This document shows, piece by piece, positions 1 through 8,552 of a stretch of 24,106 nucleotides of DNA. The position numbers and the translations under genes were made by a program. Every line of letters begins with the position of its first letter. Within the stretch, counting starts at the first letter, position 1. Source of the DNA: a virus; IMG/VR virus record IMGVR_UViG_3300025872_000299, positions 1-24,106 of that record. One strand, given 5' to 3'. The notes under the pieces were generated by a model. It did not search any database, had not been told where the DNA came from, and saw only the letters and a list, made by a program, of their open reading frames with translations.

Positions 1-18
1 AAAATTGCGCGTAGGTGC

Positions 19-2325
19 TCACGGCTGGTTCTCCATCGCAGGCTTTTGAGTCATTTCACCGATGACGGGTTCATTTGCGTTATCCGCGATTTCCTTGATG
101 GTCTTGGCTGAATCCTTAATGACATGCGATAAGAGTTGCCCTGTCACCTTCCAGGCTTGCTGCCCCTTTTCACCCATCTGCAAACCGTCCCGCAGGATCT
201 TCAGCCCTTCCTTGCTGTTGAGGATTTCCCCTACCTCTTTCATCGAGAGGACATAGACGCCCGCTTGTTGAATGTTTGCCGCCGCGTTCGCCAAGGCCGT
301 CCCGAATTCCCCCTTGACAGCATGCTTGGCAAAATCGGCGGGGATATTGATGAGCATGGATTGCTCAAACCAGTTCACGAGCGAACGTCCGGTTTGGCTG
401 GGATTGCCAGCCGATCCCGCCGACTGGCTCATATTCATGCGCTTGGCAACATCCAGTGTCTTATTGAGTTCGCTGAGGTAGTCAGCGGGAAAGACCGCCT
501 TCATGGTGTTCTCACCGACGCCGTTCTTTCCGTAGATCGCGTTGTAGAGCCTGCGTCCTGTCAGGAATCCGTCCGTCGAAGAATCCTTAATGAGCTTGTC
601 GATTGCCGCCCGCCGGTAGGCATCCAGCGCCGTTTTCGCGTGCTCGTCACCGGCCAGCGAGAGCGCATCGACCAGCCGCTTGTTTTCTGTAATCGCATCC
701 TTCTTAAAGAGGATATTCGCCGCATCTTCAGGGTAGGCCGTCGCAATACGCTTGATCGTGGCATCGTTCAGAAGATCGTGGCCCTTCTTCGAGAACTCCT
801 GCGCTTGACGCCAGAGGTCATAGACATCTGAACCCGCCGTCTTCGCCGTCTGCTCCATGGACCCGCGCAACTTCTCGGCGGCGGTATTCGCTAACCCCTG
901 CTCACGATCCTTAAGCAATTCTTTGGAGCGCCCCACTTCCAGCAGCATCGAGCGCATGTCTTGCGCGTCCATCCAATCCAACTGCTTCGGCACCATTTTG
1001 GTTTTCGTCGGGATACCAGACCCCTTCGGAGCCGTCTGTGTGACGACCTCCTCTTGCAGCATCCCTTCCATTTTCTTCAGCAGCGCATGGGCCGACGGCT
1101 GCACTTGCGGGTCAACCGTTTCGAGGAGCTTCTTGACATCGGGAAGGATTGCCCCGCCATCGACCGTCACATCATCGGCCCCGGCCAAATCCTTGACCCG
1201 CTTGTAGTATTGCGTTTCCGCTGCACGAAAGAGCGGCGTCGATTTATTCTTGAGCGTGTCCTGAAGGATGCCGCCAGCTTCCAGCGGAGAGATCGCGTCC
1301 GGCCTGATAAACCGGCCTGTCAGATCGTCCAGATTCTTTCGCAAAGCGGCTTCGTTAGACACATCCAGCGCATCGAAGTAATGCCGCCCGAACAAGGACC
1401 GTCGCACTGTCTGCTCTACCATCCCCGCGCTATCTTCGCCGGTCAGTTCAGATGGGCGTAATGTAATGCCAGCCTTGGAGGCTTGCTGCTCTAACGCCTG
1501 TTGTTCCGCCGTCAGCCCCGCCCCTTTCTTGATGGTGCCCGTCGTGAGATAGCGGCCTAAGGGCTCATAGACCAGCTTGTTCCAGGCCCCGATAATGGCC
1601 CGTCCGCCGACTTCGCCAGCCGCCCCAGCCGCCGCACTCTTGGCGACTTCATCGATCAGTTCTTTGCCTTCGGGGAAGGGCTTGCCTGCACCGGCTACGT
1701 CAATAGGTTGCCGCGCCAGGGTGCCCGCCGCCGATCCCGCCGCCGCGCCCGCTACCCCACCAGCAACGGCACCAGCAGGTCCGAACCGCGCCCCCGCCGC
1801 TGCGCCACGGATACCACCTGCCACGCCGCCAACTACTTCCGTTCCGATCCCGGCAAATTCGGCTACGCCCTTCTTCATGTCCCCGGCCACATCCTCGCCG
1901 GATACATCTTTTGCCTGTTCTTCCGGCTGTCCCTTCTTCGCATCCACCACGCCAGCCGAAGAGTAATCTTTCACGGCTCCGTTAATAATCTGCTCCCGAA
2001 TCGTCTGGAAAATGCGCTGTTGCTCTTGTGGCGTGGCATGGGAAAAGACGGGATCGCGCTGCCTCAGAATATCCTGCTGATCGTCAGGGCCAAGAATGCG
2101 AAACCGAGGGTCATTAATGAGCTTTTGCCGTTTCCGTTCAATCGCCTGCCCTTCCAGATCAGAGCGCACAATGGCCGCACCCAGCGCCTCTTGTTCAGTT
2201 GGATAGACCGGCTTTTCAAAGGGATATTTCATCGGTAAGGGTTGTCCGGCTTGAGGCGTGCCCTGCCCGTAGACGTTCATAGCCTGTCCGTTGTCCACCG
2301 TTACGGTTTCGCTTTGTTCGTGCAT
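19..2325 (-). CDS. probable ejection (internal virion) protein, 768 aa
   Basis: No enzymatic domain is recognised. It is the last and largest of three consecutive genes that follow the tail-hub genes, the same relative place and size order as the P22 ejection proteins gp7, gp20 and gp16. The inferred role is therefore delivery across the host envelope during DNA entry. Residues about 155-203 form a glycine/alanine-rich, weakly hydrophobic stretch with repeated GG and GAAAG patterns, a plausible membrane-inserting segment. The rest is mostly charged and helical, with no cysteine-rich or nuclease motif. The ATG at 2325 is preceded by TAGGAG, which overlaps the stop codon of the upstream gene, so translation is probably coupled. 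A lytic transglycosylase motif was looked for and not seen. The function rests on position and composition, not on motif matches. Confidence 0.6.
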   Translation of the reverse strand: MHEQSETVTVDNGQAMNVYGQGTPQAGQPLPMKYPFEKPVYPTEQEALGAAIVRSDLEGQAIERKRQKLINDPRFRILGPDDQQDILRQRDPVFSHATPQEQQRIFQTIREQIINGAVKDYSSAGVVDAKKGQPEEQAKDVSGEDVAGDMKKGVAEFAGIGTEVVGGVAGGIRGAAAGARFGPAGAVAGGVAGAAAGSAAGTLARQPIDVAGAGKPFPEGKELIDEVAKSAAAGAAGEVGGRAIIGAWNKLVYEPLGRYLTTGTIKKGAGLTAEQQALEQQASKAGITLRPSELTGEDSAGMVEQTVRRSLFGRHYFDALDVSNEAALRKNLDDLTGRFIRPDAISPLEAGGILQDTLKNKSTPLFRAAETQYYKRVKDLAGADDVTVDGGAILPDVKKLLETVDPQVQPSAHALLKKMEGMLQEEVVTQTAPKGSGIPTKTKMVPKQLDWMDAQDMRSMLLEVGRSKELLKDREQGLANTAAEKLRGSMEQTAKTAGSDVYDLWRQAQEFSKKGHDLLNDATIKRIATAYPEDAANILFKKDAITENKRLVDALSLAGDEHAKTALDAYRRAAIDKLIKDSSTDGFLTGRRLYNAIYGKNGVGENTMKAVFPADYLSELNKTLDVAKRMNMSQSAGSAGNPSQTGRSLVNWFEQSMLINIPADFAKHAVKGEFGTALANAAANIQQAGVYVLSMKEVGEILNSKEGLKILRDGLQMGEKGQQAWKVTGQLLSHVIKDSAKTIKEIADNANEPVIGEMTQKPAMENQP

Positions 2326-2332
2326 GCCGCTC

Positions 2333-4030
2333 CTATTGGTAATCCTTCAAGAGTTCTTGCTTGAGCGATTGCTGATCGACGTAGCCTTGCGGGAGCACAA
2401 TCGGAGGGCGGTTCTGCTGCCCTGGAAGAATGCCCTTCGACTGATTGGCGACTCGTAACCGTTCCTCGATTAACCGACCCCACTTATCGCGCCACGCTTT
2501 CGCCGCTGCGGGCCATTGCTTGTCGCCCATCGAATCGTTAGGGAGTTCGTTCAAAGCGGCTTCTTGCTCGCCTGCGGTCAGCGAGGCCCCGAAGATTTTA
2601 TGCCGCGCTTCCGAGAGGAAAGCTCGACCCTCTTGCAGCCACATTTCCCGCTTGGCGCTCAAGGTGCCGGTCATCTGCCCGACGCGGCCCATGCGAGAAT
2701 CGATTGATCCGACATAGGCCGGGTCAAAGTTTTTGATGAGATTATCCAACTGCCCAACGAGCGTGCGTTCTTCGGCAATGTTCGTGCGTTCGGCTGGCGA
2801 GAGCAGCGTCACGGTTTGCTGTCCGGTGAGTTTAGGGTCTTTGAACTTGCTCGCGTCTGGTATCACCCCATATTTCTTCTGTGCGGAGTCCGCCGCCGCA
2901 ATCGCCGCCGCTTGAGGATCGCCGCCCGCCTGCAAGGCTCGCAAGAATTCCAAATTGGCGAAGTTCTGTGCCGTGTCCTGCAATTCCTTTTTGTCGGCCT
3001 TCGTCTCCATGAAGGCGAGACGTTCATCAGCCAGCCCACGCAGCCCCTTCTGCGCCACCTTGGCGGACTCCTCCATATCCCGCTGCGCTTGCACAAAGGC
3101 GTCATACTTCTTCTTGTCCGGCCCGTTCCCTCGCCCCATTTTCATATCGCTGAGGTCCGAGAAGAAGTCATATTGCGCCTGTCGAGCATTCACGGCTTTC
3201 TGAAAGGCCGTCACCCGCTCACTCACCACGGCGGGGTTTTGCGTGGATTCGCCACGATCAATCGCTGCCTGTTGCGCCTGCCAGTATGCTAAGTCCTTCT
3301 TGGACTGGTTCATCATTTCATAGGCCATGAACCGGCTATCGCTCGCCGTGTCTACGATCTTCTTAGCGTCGGGGTTCATCGCAAGAAACGCATTCCGCGC
3401 ATCAGCAGAGCCGAATTCGCCACCATAGAGGCGGACTCCTGGCGTGCCAAAGGTCTGTAATTGTGCGCGCATTTCCATGGAGAGCGGGGCATAGACTTCA
3501 TGCGTGCTCTTGAGTGTGGCCGAGCGTTCTTCAATTTCTTGCAATTTAGCTTGTCCCAGTTCTAGCTTTTGCTTATGTTCCAGCGCCTTTTCGTTCAACC
3601 CTTGGGTTTTCTCGATGAGATTTAATTGATCCAGCGCGAGCTTGGGGAAGCGGTAGCCTAATTCCATCACCGCCTGATCGCGTCCAGCTATATCCCCGTT
3701 CTTAATCGACTCACCCACTTTCTTGAGCGTGTCACCGGCAGACAGGAGTTGTTCGGGGTTCAAGTCAGGGAATCCCGCCACCCCTGCAATGAATTGATAG
3801 ACCCGCGCCTTGTCTGGCAACGAAACCGTGGGATCGTCAACCAGTTTGGTCCCCAGCGTGATTTGATTGGTTTTCCATGCCTGCTCGCGGGCTTGTTGCG
3901 CGTCCGCCAAGCGCATCCGGTCAATCGCGTTGCTTTCCCCCATGAGTTCCATGCGCTGCGCGTTCTGCTGCATGTTCTGGAAGGCAATCGCGGTTTGCGC
4001 GAACTTTCCGAAGTCGATCAAGTCACCCAT
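2333..4030 (-). CDS. probable ejection (internal virion) protein, 565 aa
   Basis: I do not recognise a domain. The protein is largely charged and alpha-helical (many Q, A, K, E), with coiled-coil-like stretches around residues 140-175 and 270-350 and no signal peptide or strong membrane segment. It lies between a gp7-like gene and a 768-residue gene, so by order and size it corresponds to the middle ejection protein (P22 gp20-like position). The reading frame is open as far as 4153, but the start is placed at the ATG at 4030 (MGDLIDFGKF). That ATG has GAGGGATTC just upstream and lies 11 bp after the stop of the preceding gene. The longer version would overlap that gene by over 100 bp and begin with residues that look like an out-of-frame shadow. 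The role is inferred from context only. Confidence 0.6.
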   Translation of the reverse strand: MGDLIDFGKFAQTAIAFQNMQQNAQRMELMGESNAIDRMRLADAQQAREQAWKTNQITLGTKLVDDPTVSLPDKARVYQFIAGVAGFPDLNPEQLLSAGDTLKKVGESIKNGDIAGRDQAVMELGYRFPKLALDQLNLIEKTQGLNEKALEHKQKLELGQAKLQEIEERSATLKSTHEVYAPLSMEMRAQLQTFGTPGVRLYGGEFGSADARNAFLAMNPDAKKIVDTASDSRFMAYEMMNQSKKDLAYWQAQQAAIDRGESTQNPAVVSERVTAFQKAVNARQAQYDFFSDLSDMKMGRGNGPDKKKYDAFVQAQRDMEESAKVAQKGLRGLADERLAFMETKADKKELQDTAQNFANLEFLRALQAGGDPQAAAIAAADSAQKKYGVIPDASKFKDPKLTGQQTVTLLSPAERTNIAEERTLVGQLDNLIKNFDPAYVGSIDSRMGRVGQMTGTLSAKREMWLQEGRAFLSEARHKIFGASLTAGEQEAALNELPNDSMGDKQWPAAAKAWRDKWGRLIEERLRVANQSKGILPGQQNRPPIVLPQGYVDQQSLKQELLKDYQ

Positions 4031-4041
4031 TGAATCCCTCG

Positions 4042-4821
4042 TTAAAAGGTCGCGCCAGGTGTATTCACGATGAACGGGTTGCCACCGCCCGCCGGTTGAA
4101 ACGCCGTGGTCCCTGCACCACTCGCGCTCCCGTAGTATGTCGGCGCTCGCCACCCACCCATGCTCATGCTGTCCATCATCGGCTGATACATTTGATATTG
4201 GCCGTAATTCGTGATCCCGTTCCCCACCGCATTGAATCCGCCCTGGATACCCTGGCCGAGCGCGTTGTATTGCGTCTGAATGGCGTTCCCTTGCGAAATA
4301 CCCATTTGCGCCTGCATGTTGCCGATAGCGTTGCCTGTCTGATTCGTGAGAGTGGCTTGCCCCGTCGCTGCGTTCGCGCCCATCGTGGTCATGTTGAACA
4401 GGCGGCTCATAATCCGTTCACCTTCGTCAGCCGCCAGTCCCTTGTTAAACATCGCCAGCGTTTCGAGTCCCGCCCCTGATCCAAAGAGGCCCCTCGCGGC
4501 CAGTTGCCGGTTGATATTCCGCGTCCCGATTTCGCTCTGAAATTGGAACATCGGACTCTCTTTGAGAAATCCCGATACATCCCCGCCGCCACTCAACAGG
4601 TTCCAGTAGGCATTCCCCGCACCGAGGCCCATCTGTCTGAATGGCGAGGTATCCTCTCTGGCCCGCTGGTTCATCGTCAGCATCGTTTCGGCGGACTTAT
4701 CCGCCGCGTAGCGCATGGCCGCTGCCGACTTCTGCGCCCCCGACGCCCCCATGATGCCGCTAAAGATGCTCCCGGCTGCACCAACCGCCGCCGCGCCAAC
4801 CATCGCTGCGCCTACACCCAT
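4042..4821 (-). CDS. P22 gp7-like DNA transfer / ejection protein, 259 aa
   Basis: The protein starts with a hydrophobic Ala/Gly/Val segment (residues 1-30, with GAAMVGAAAVGAAG followed by GSIFSGIMGA). A region rich in Ala, Met, Asn and Gln follows, with phrases such as DTSPFRQMGLGA and NINRQLAARGLFGSGAG, and then a Gly/Gln/Tyr-rich tail. This layout is typical of podoviral DNA-transfer proteins of the P22 gp7 class, which are packaged in the virion and ejected into the host. The length fits (P22 gp7 is about 229 aa). It is the first of three probable ejection genes. Its start overlaps the stop of the sulfotransferase-like gene by 10 bp. Family assignment is by sequence style and position. 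Confidence 0.65.
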   Translation of the reverse strand: MGVGAAMVGAAAVGAAGSIFSGIMGASGAQKSAAAMRYAADKSAETMLTMNQRAREDTSPFRQMGLGAGNAYWNLLSGGGDVSGFLKESPMFQFQSEIGTRNINRQLAARGLFGSGAGLETLAMFNKGLAADEGERIMSRLFNMTTMGANAATGQATLTNQTGNAIGNMQAQMGISQGNAIQTQYNALGQGIQGGFNAVGNGITNYGQYQMYQPMMDSMSMGGWRAPTYYGSASGAGTTAFQPAGGGNPFIVNTPGATF

Positions 4822-5381
4822 GCTGCCTCCTTCATCCGTCTGGCGATATGGTCAAACTCCCCCGCCGCCGCTCGCTGAATATCCTCGCGGATCTGCCAGG
4901 GCATCAGTTGCACCAGCATCCCGCTCACTTGATCGAGCCATCCTGTATCGACGGCCCGCCCAGTCATGCGCTCAAAGAGCCATGCCGACGTAGCCCGATC
5001 CCACTCGCGGCAATCCACCGTCTCGCCGGGGAGATCCTTCGCATGCGAGAATGCCGCCCGGTACTGCGCCATCATTCCCGTATAGTCCAGGTCGCCATAG
5101 GACTCTTTCAGCGATGACAGAATGGCCTCGTCGCTGTTCGTGATCGTGAGGTACTTGGCGTCAGGGAAGTGCATGCGGAGTTCATCGAGGAAGAAGACGT
5201 TGCTGCAATCGCTGTTCACCACCACCGGCGCACATTGATCCCGCATCAGCGCCCGCATCTCTGCCATGGTCTTGACGCGCTTCCAGGCTTCATGAAAGCA
5301 AGGGACGCCCGCACCGGAGAGAAAAACGGACAGCCAAGCGGTACGACAGCGGGGATAAGAGAGGACAAACCAAGGTGTCAT
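4812..5381 (-). CDS. phage sulfotransferase-like P-loop protein, 189 aa
   Basis: The N-terminus (residues 5-20) reads FVLSYPRCRTAWLSVF, which matches the 5'-phosphosulfate-binding loop of the PAPS-dependent sulfotransferase fold (canonical SYPKSGTTWL). The downstream phrase at residues 25-32, with Cys-Phe-His-Glu, is also usual in short phage members. The second PAPS contact is normally an RDP...S motif after a beta strand. Here the matching region (residues 77-90, YLTITNSDEAILSS) keeps the Ser but has Asn where Arg is expected, so activity is uncertain. At 189 residues it is shorter than cellular sulfotransferases (about 250-300). The frame is open upstream to 5627, but the ATG at 5381 gives an ATGA overlap with the preceding gene and starts exactly at the fold. 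Substrate unknown. It lies between a citrate-synthase-like gene and the ejection genes. Confidence 0.65.
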   Translation of the reverse strand: MTPWFVLSYPRCRTAWLSVFLSGAGVPCFHEAWKRVKTMAEMRALMRDQCAPVVVNSDCSNVFFLDELRMHFPDAKYLTITNSDEAILSSLKESYGDLDYTGMMAQYRAAFSHAKDLPGETVDCREWDRATSAWLFERMTGRAVDTGWLDQVSGMLVQLMPWQIREDIQRAAAGEFDHIARRMKEAAWV

Positions 5382-5908
5382 GCGAGAACCGGGGCCTCCC
5401 GTTGAATGCGGCAATATTCTTCCGTCCAGGCCGTCAAGCGCCCACGGATCAGCAATTCCCCGACACCGGCACGCGGAATGCCCAGCGCCAACGCCGCCGC
5501 AGCGGTATAGCAGGAGGGGTTCGGATAGAGATTCTTCCCGCGAGCATGAAAGAAGTTCGTAATGGTGGTGATTTTGCGAGCGATCAACGGCGCTTCCTTG
5601 ACCAGCAGCGAGGCCACCGGCACCCACAGCGGGTCATGGTCGCCTTTGGCGAATTCGCTCCCCCAGCCCGCAATCCGTTGTTTTGCGGCTAGGGCCGCTT
5701 CGACTTGATCAAGACAGTCTTGCGAGGCAAGCAGATCATACGTCTTGAGTAAGGGGGCATGGAGTCCGCCGAGCGTCAGCAATGCCGCCGCCACCGCCTT
5801 GAAGTAATCGCCGCTCCCGAAGGCGGACATGGCCAGCGCATGATGGGAACAGTTGCCGCGCAAGGCGGAGTCATGGTGGGCTTGCAGAACCGCATCCAAC
5901 AGCGTCAC
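5378..5908 (-). CDS. half-length citrate synthase-fold protein, catalytically degenerate, 176 aa
   Basis: The whole protein aligns by eye with the C-terminal half of citrate synthase / citryl-CoA lyase. Residues 10-50 correspond to the helix pair before the first catalytic His (GGLH at 47-50 against GPLHGG). Residues 79-92 (IAGWGSEFAKGDHD) match the IMGFGHRVYK..DP loop. Residues 127-145 (NLYPNPSCYTAAAALALGI) match the NVDFYSG...ALGIP segment, and 150-165 match the final helix before AHW. His50 is kept, but the second His (pig His320) is Ser84 and the catalytic Asp (pig Asp375) is Ser132, so normal citrate synthesis is unlikely. The N-terminal about 200 residues of the family are absent. Start is GTG at 5908, in a GTGA overlap with the upstream gene. 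Role unknown; a binding or structural use is possible. Confidence 0.62.
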   Translation of the reverse strand: MTLLDAVLQAHHDSALRGNCSHHALAMSAFGSGDYFKAVAAALLTLGGLHAPLLKTYDLLASQDCLDQVEAALAAKQRIAGWGSEFAKGDHDPLWVPVASLLVKEAPLIARKITTITNFFHARGKNLYPNPSCYTAAAALALGIPRAGVGELLIRGRLTAWTEEYCRIQREAPVLA

Positions 5909-6255
5909 GGCATCACCCGCACATAATAGGTTTGACTCCCTGGCGCAATCGGCGATCCTGTTCTATTGTATAGATATAGTATCACCGTGTCATCATCGGT
6001 CACATTGGCCCAAGGGACCAAGCCCGTAGACATGGCCGACGGCAAGCCTACCTGCACCGTCTGCCCCATATCCGGCCTTGCCCCGTTGACCGTGATCGTC
6101 ACTTCAGCCAGAGCGCCAGATGCAATCGAGCCGGTATCCGTCGTTGTCGAGCCCACCATCTTGAGCAGGGCTTCAATCGAACGATAGAAGGCTTCCACCG
6201 CCCGAAAGTCCTTATTCTCCGATACCGCTGGAACTGGTCTGATTCGTTCCGCCAT
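5905..6255 (-). CDS. small virion-associated protein, unknown function, 116 aa
   Basis: No family is recognised. Residues 1-40 look helical and charged (RAVEAFYRSIEALLKMV). Residues 45-116 look like a small beta domain with alternating strands (ALAEVTITVNGARPDMGQTV, then VILYLYNRTGSPIAPGS, ending in YYVRVMP), which is a common form for small phage tail or decoration proteins. It is translationally coupled on both sides: its ATG overlaps the stop of the gp10-like gene by 1 nt (TAATG), and its stop overlaps the GTG start of the citrate-synthase-like gene. A structural role beside the tail hub is inferred from context only. Confidence 0.6.
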   Translation of the reverse strand: MAERIRPVPAVSENKDFRAVEAFYRSIEALLKMVGSTTTDTGSIASGALAEVTITVNGARPDMGQTVQVGLPSAMSTGLVPWANVTDDDTVILYLYNRTGSPIAPGSQTYYVRVMP

Positions 6256-7682
6256 TACCGCCCCAGCCAGTCGATTTGTTCATGCGCCCCGATCAAAATG
6301 AAATCGGTTGGGTCGGCATGCACGATTTCGGTTTGACAGGTCTTGTAAATCCCGTTGCGCCGCCAGTCGATGGTGATTTCGTGCTGTCCCACCTGGCCGA
6401 GGGACTTCCACCGCTCATTGCCCCAGTTCCCGTTATCCCGCCGCTGACGGAGTATCACTTGCGGGTCGGTCGTCGTCGCATCGGCCAGCCCACGCTTGCA
6501 CCGGATACGGAAGATGTTGCTGCGCTTGGTGATTTCTGCTCCGTGCGAGACATGCCCGGTACGGACCACCGTGCGAATGGGGTTCCCGTTATCGGTGTAG
6601 ACTTGGCGGCTGGCCTTGTAGATGATGCCGGTGGCGTAGTCCCCGACGAGATGGAAGTTCCAGCTTCGCGCATAGGCGTAGGTTTGCCCGCGATAACGCT
6701 GGTAATCCGCCGTGGCCGTGTCCCAGTAGCCCCACTTGTGCCACTGTTGCGTGATGTAGTTATAGACCAGGGTGGTGCGGCCTGTGGGGAAGTTGAGCAC
6801 GTAGAGCGGAAAGCCATCGACGGTCATGGTATAGCCCACCGCATCGTCTACCGCCGTCATGCGCTGAATCACGCGGTCATACGGGCTGGACACCGGCAGC
6901 ACTTGCCGCCCCTGCATCGTCACCAGTTGCCGCTTGTCGCTCAACCACATCCAAGTGGACCCCACCAGGGCGAGGCTATGCGGAGCCGAAATACCGTAGG
7001 GTTGCGCCGATCCCGACACCCGCGAAAACGGCGTTTGCCCGTCGTTCACCCAAAACTCTACCGATTCCCGACCCAGTGTGATGATTTCCCTGAAGCCTTC
7101 CTTCAGCGCAATCACCGCATCGGGCCGCGATTCGGCGGTAAAGAAGTCCAACGCCACCCAAGAGGTAATGTCGGTTACATCGGAAAACTGGACCGTGCTC
7201 CCGTTATTCGCCAGCAGATACCCGTCGAGGTAGGCTAGGTGCGTGACAGACGTAGGGGCTTGCGCGTCAGCCATCGTCGTTAGCGTGGAGAGGTCGGTGT
7301 GGACGATGCTCCCGCCGTTCGCCATCGCGCAAATGGTGCCATTGTCCGCAAAGCTCACCAGTTGATTCGACCGGAGCGCCGTGGAGCCGGTGATTTCAGA
7401 ATAGGTGCCCGCCTGATCGGTAATCTTCCAGACTCGTCCCGCGCTCACCGCCAGCACGCATTCTTCTGCGTCCCACCAATAGAGGCCGTCTACCGGCTGG
7501 CCGGTGCCCAGGTCAATCCATTCGGTCAACCCTGGCCGCTTCATGATATGGAGCTTGCCTTCCACCACCACCGGCACGCCATCGATAATGGTGGAGTTCC
7601 ATTGGTCAAGCTGTTCGTCTTCCACGCTCTCATATGGTTGCCCGATCAGCGGCACATCCAGCCACTTCGCTTGATCGCTCAT
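6255..7682 (-). CDS. P22 gp10-like packaged-DNA stabilization / tail hub protein, 475 aa
   Basis: Length (475 against 472 for P22 gp10) and layout match the packaged-DNA stabilization protein that plugs the portal and forms the tail hub of P22-like podoviruses. The N-terminus describes an input-type beta protein (MKRPGLTEW, near 47-55). The middle contains the gp10-style phrases ESRPDAVIALKEGFREII and TLGRESVEFW, followed by YGISAPHSLALVGSTWMWL. The C-terminal third is rich in aromatic beta strands (YNYITQQWHKWGYWD). The assignment comes from remembered similarity to the gp10 pattern, including the 'question whether the equipment is the source of the trouble' style central motif SVEFW. It follows the gp4-like adaptor gene with a TAATG overlap, the same order as gp4 and gp10 in P22. 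Confidence 0.78.
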   Translation of the reverse strand: MSDQAKWLDVPLIGQPYESVEDEQLDQWNSTIIDGVPVVVEGKLHIMKRPGLTEWIDLGTGQPVDGLYWWDAEECVLAVSAGRVWKITDQAGTYSEITGSTALRSNQLVSFADNGTICAMANGGSIVHTDLSTLTTMADAQAPTSVTHLAYLDGYLLANNGSTVQFSDVTDITSWVALDFFTAESRPDAVIALKEGFREIITLGRESVEFWVNDGQTPFSRVSGSAQPYGISAPHSLALVGSTWMWLSDKRQLVTMQGRQVLPVSSPYDRVIQRMTAVDDAVGYTMTVDGFPLYVLNFPTGRTTLVYNYITQQWHKWGYWDTATADYQRYRGQTYAYARSWNFHLVGDYATGIIYKASRQVYTDNGNPIRTVVRTGHVSHGAEITKRSNIFRIRCKRGLADATTTDPQVILRQRRDNGNWGNERWKSLGQVGQHEITIDWRRNGIYKTCQTEIVHADPTDFILIGAHEQIDWLGR

Positions 7683-8551
7683 TAGAAGTACCTGGCCTTG
7701 TTATGCAGGTTGCCGCTCTTGGCCTGATTGCTCACAAAGAGATCGCTCGCCGCCCCTTGCGCCTTGGTGATGTATTTCTGGCATTCCGACTCAGGGATGC
7801 CCCAATGGTCCGCGAGGTCGTAGCAGAACTTGTAGAGCAGGAGGCGCGGCCACTGGATCGGGAAATCAGGGGTATTGCTCGCAGAATCGAAATCGAAGAT
7901 CGGCCTGCGGTACAGCAGGCGCAACTGTTGCGGAGCCGTGTATTCCGTATCCTCGGCCCATACCGACGGACCTGAACCGCCCGCTTCCCAAAAGAGCTTA
8001 TAATTCGCGCCGGTAATCGGCTTGTTCAGCGTCGAAGCGGTATGGCTCTGGATGCACTTGTAGACCACCGCATCGGTGCCAGTGACAACGGATTGCGTAT
8101 TGACGGAGGACAGCATCGGGTTGACGTACAACTCTCGACTTGCCAGCACGATATTGTCTGTCAGGTAGGCAAATTCTGGATCGCCGGTTTCAATCTTCCG
8201 GCCCAAGGCTTCATAGCCCTCGGCCTTCAGCATCGTCACAGGCCGGTCATTCGCTTGACTGTCCCGATAGGTGACTTTCACCAGTTCGGCAATGTTGGAC
8301 GGTAGGCCATTCGACGTGGTGTAGCGGAAGGTATTCGCTACAAGCGTAACGCTGGTCGCCACATCGATGGTCCACCGCCAGCGGCCAGCGGCATCGGTTT
8401 CCCGTACCACCAGCCCCAGGACTTGCTTCCCCACATCAAGCAATTCACCCGGCAGCGTGTCACCCGGCGGAAGTACGCCAATAATCTGATAACCCAAGGC
8501 AATGAGTTGGTCCCGCGTAACGGTAAAATCGGCGGTCGTTCCTACAGCCAT
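7682..8551 (-). CDS. P22 gp4-like tail adaptor / head completion protein, 289 aa
   Basis: The N-terminal segment (TRDQLIALGYQIIGVLPPGDTL, up to residue 33) and the helix GKQVLGLVVRETDAAG are typical of phage adaptor proteins that sit under the portal. The C-terminal segment has the pattern PIQWPRLLLYKFCYDLADHWG, common to gp4-like and other podoviral connector proteins whose terminal helices pack against the portal. A central insert (about residues 150-205, including VVYKCIQSH and KPITGANYKLFWEAGGSGPS) resembles a small carbohydrate-binding-like module (ChiA/C5-12 type), often seen fused to phage structural proteins. The length is greater than P22 gp4 (166 aa), which the insert may explain. 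It is directly upstream of the gp10-like gene (1-nt overlap), as in P22, which supports the call. Confidence 0.65.
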   Translation of the reverse strand: MAVGTTADFTVTRDQLIALGYQIIGVLPPGDTLPGELLDVGKQVLGLVVRETDAAGRWRWTIDVATSVTLVANTFRYTTSNGLPSNIAELVKVTYRDSQANDRPVTMLKAEGYEALGRKIETGDPEFAYLTDNIVLASRELYVNPMLSSVNTQSVVTGTDAVVYKCIQSHTASTLNKPITGANYKLFWEAGGSGPSVWAEDTEYTAPQQLRLLYRRPIFDFDSASNTPDFPIQWPRLLLYKFCYDLADHWGIPESECQKYITKAQGAASDLFVSNQAKSGNLHNKARYF

Positions 8552-8552
8552 G

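Noticed and set aside
19-2325. Lytic transglycosylase domain in the largest ejection protein
   Set aside because: I looked for the Glu-Ser and GLMQ-type motifs and did not find them.
5382-5627. N-terminal extension of the sulfotransferase-like gene
   Set aside because: The extra 82 residues overlap the citrate-synthase-like gene in another frame and resemble no family. The P-loop begins right after the chosen ATG at 5381.
6276-7238. 320-codon open frame on the plus strand
   Set aside because: It lies wholly antisense to the gp10-like gene, is rich in His/Arg/Pro from GC-rich antisense codons, has no recognisable domain, and would be the only opposite-strand gene.
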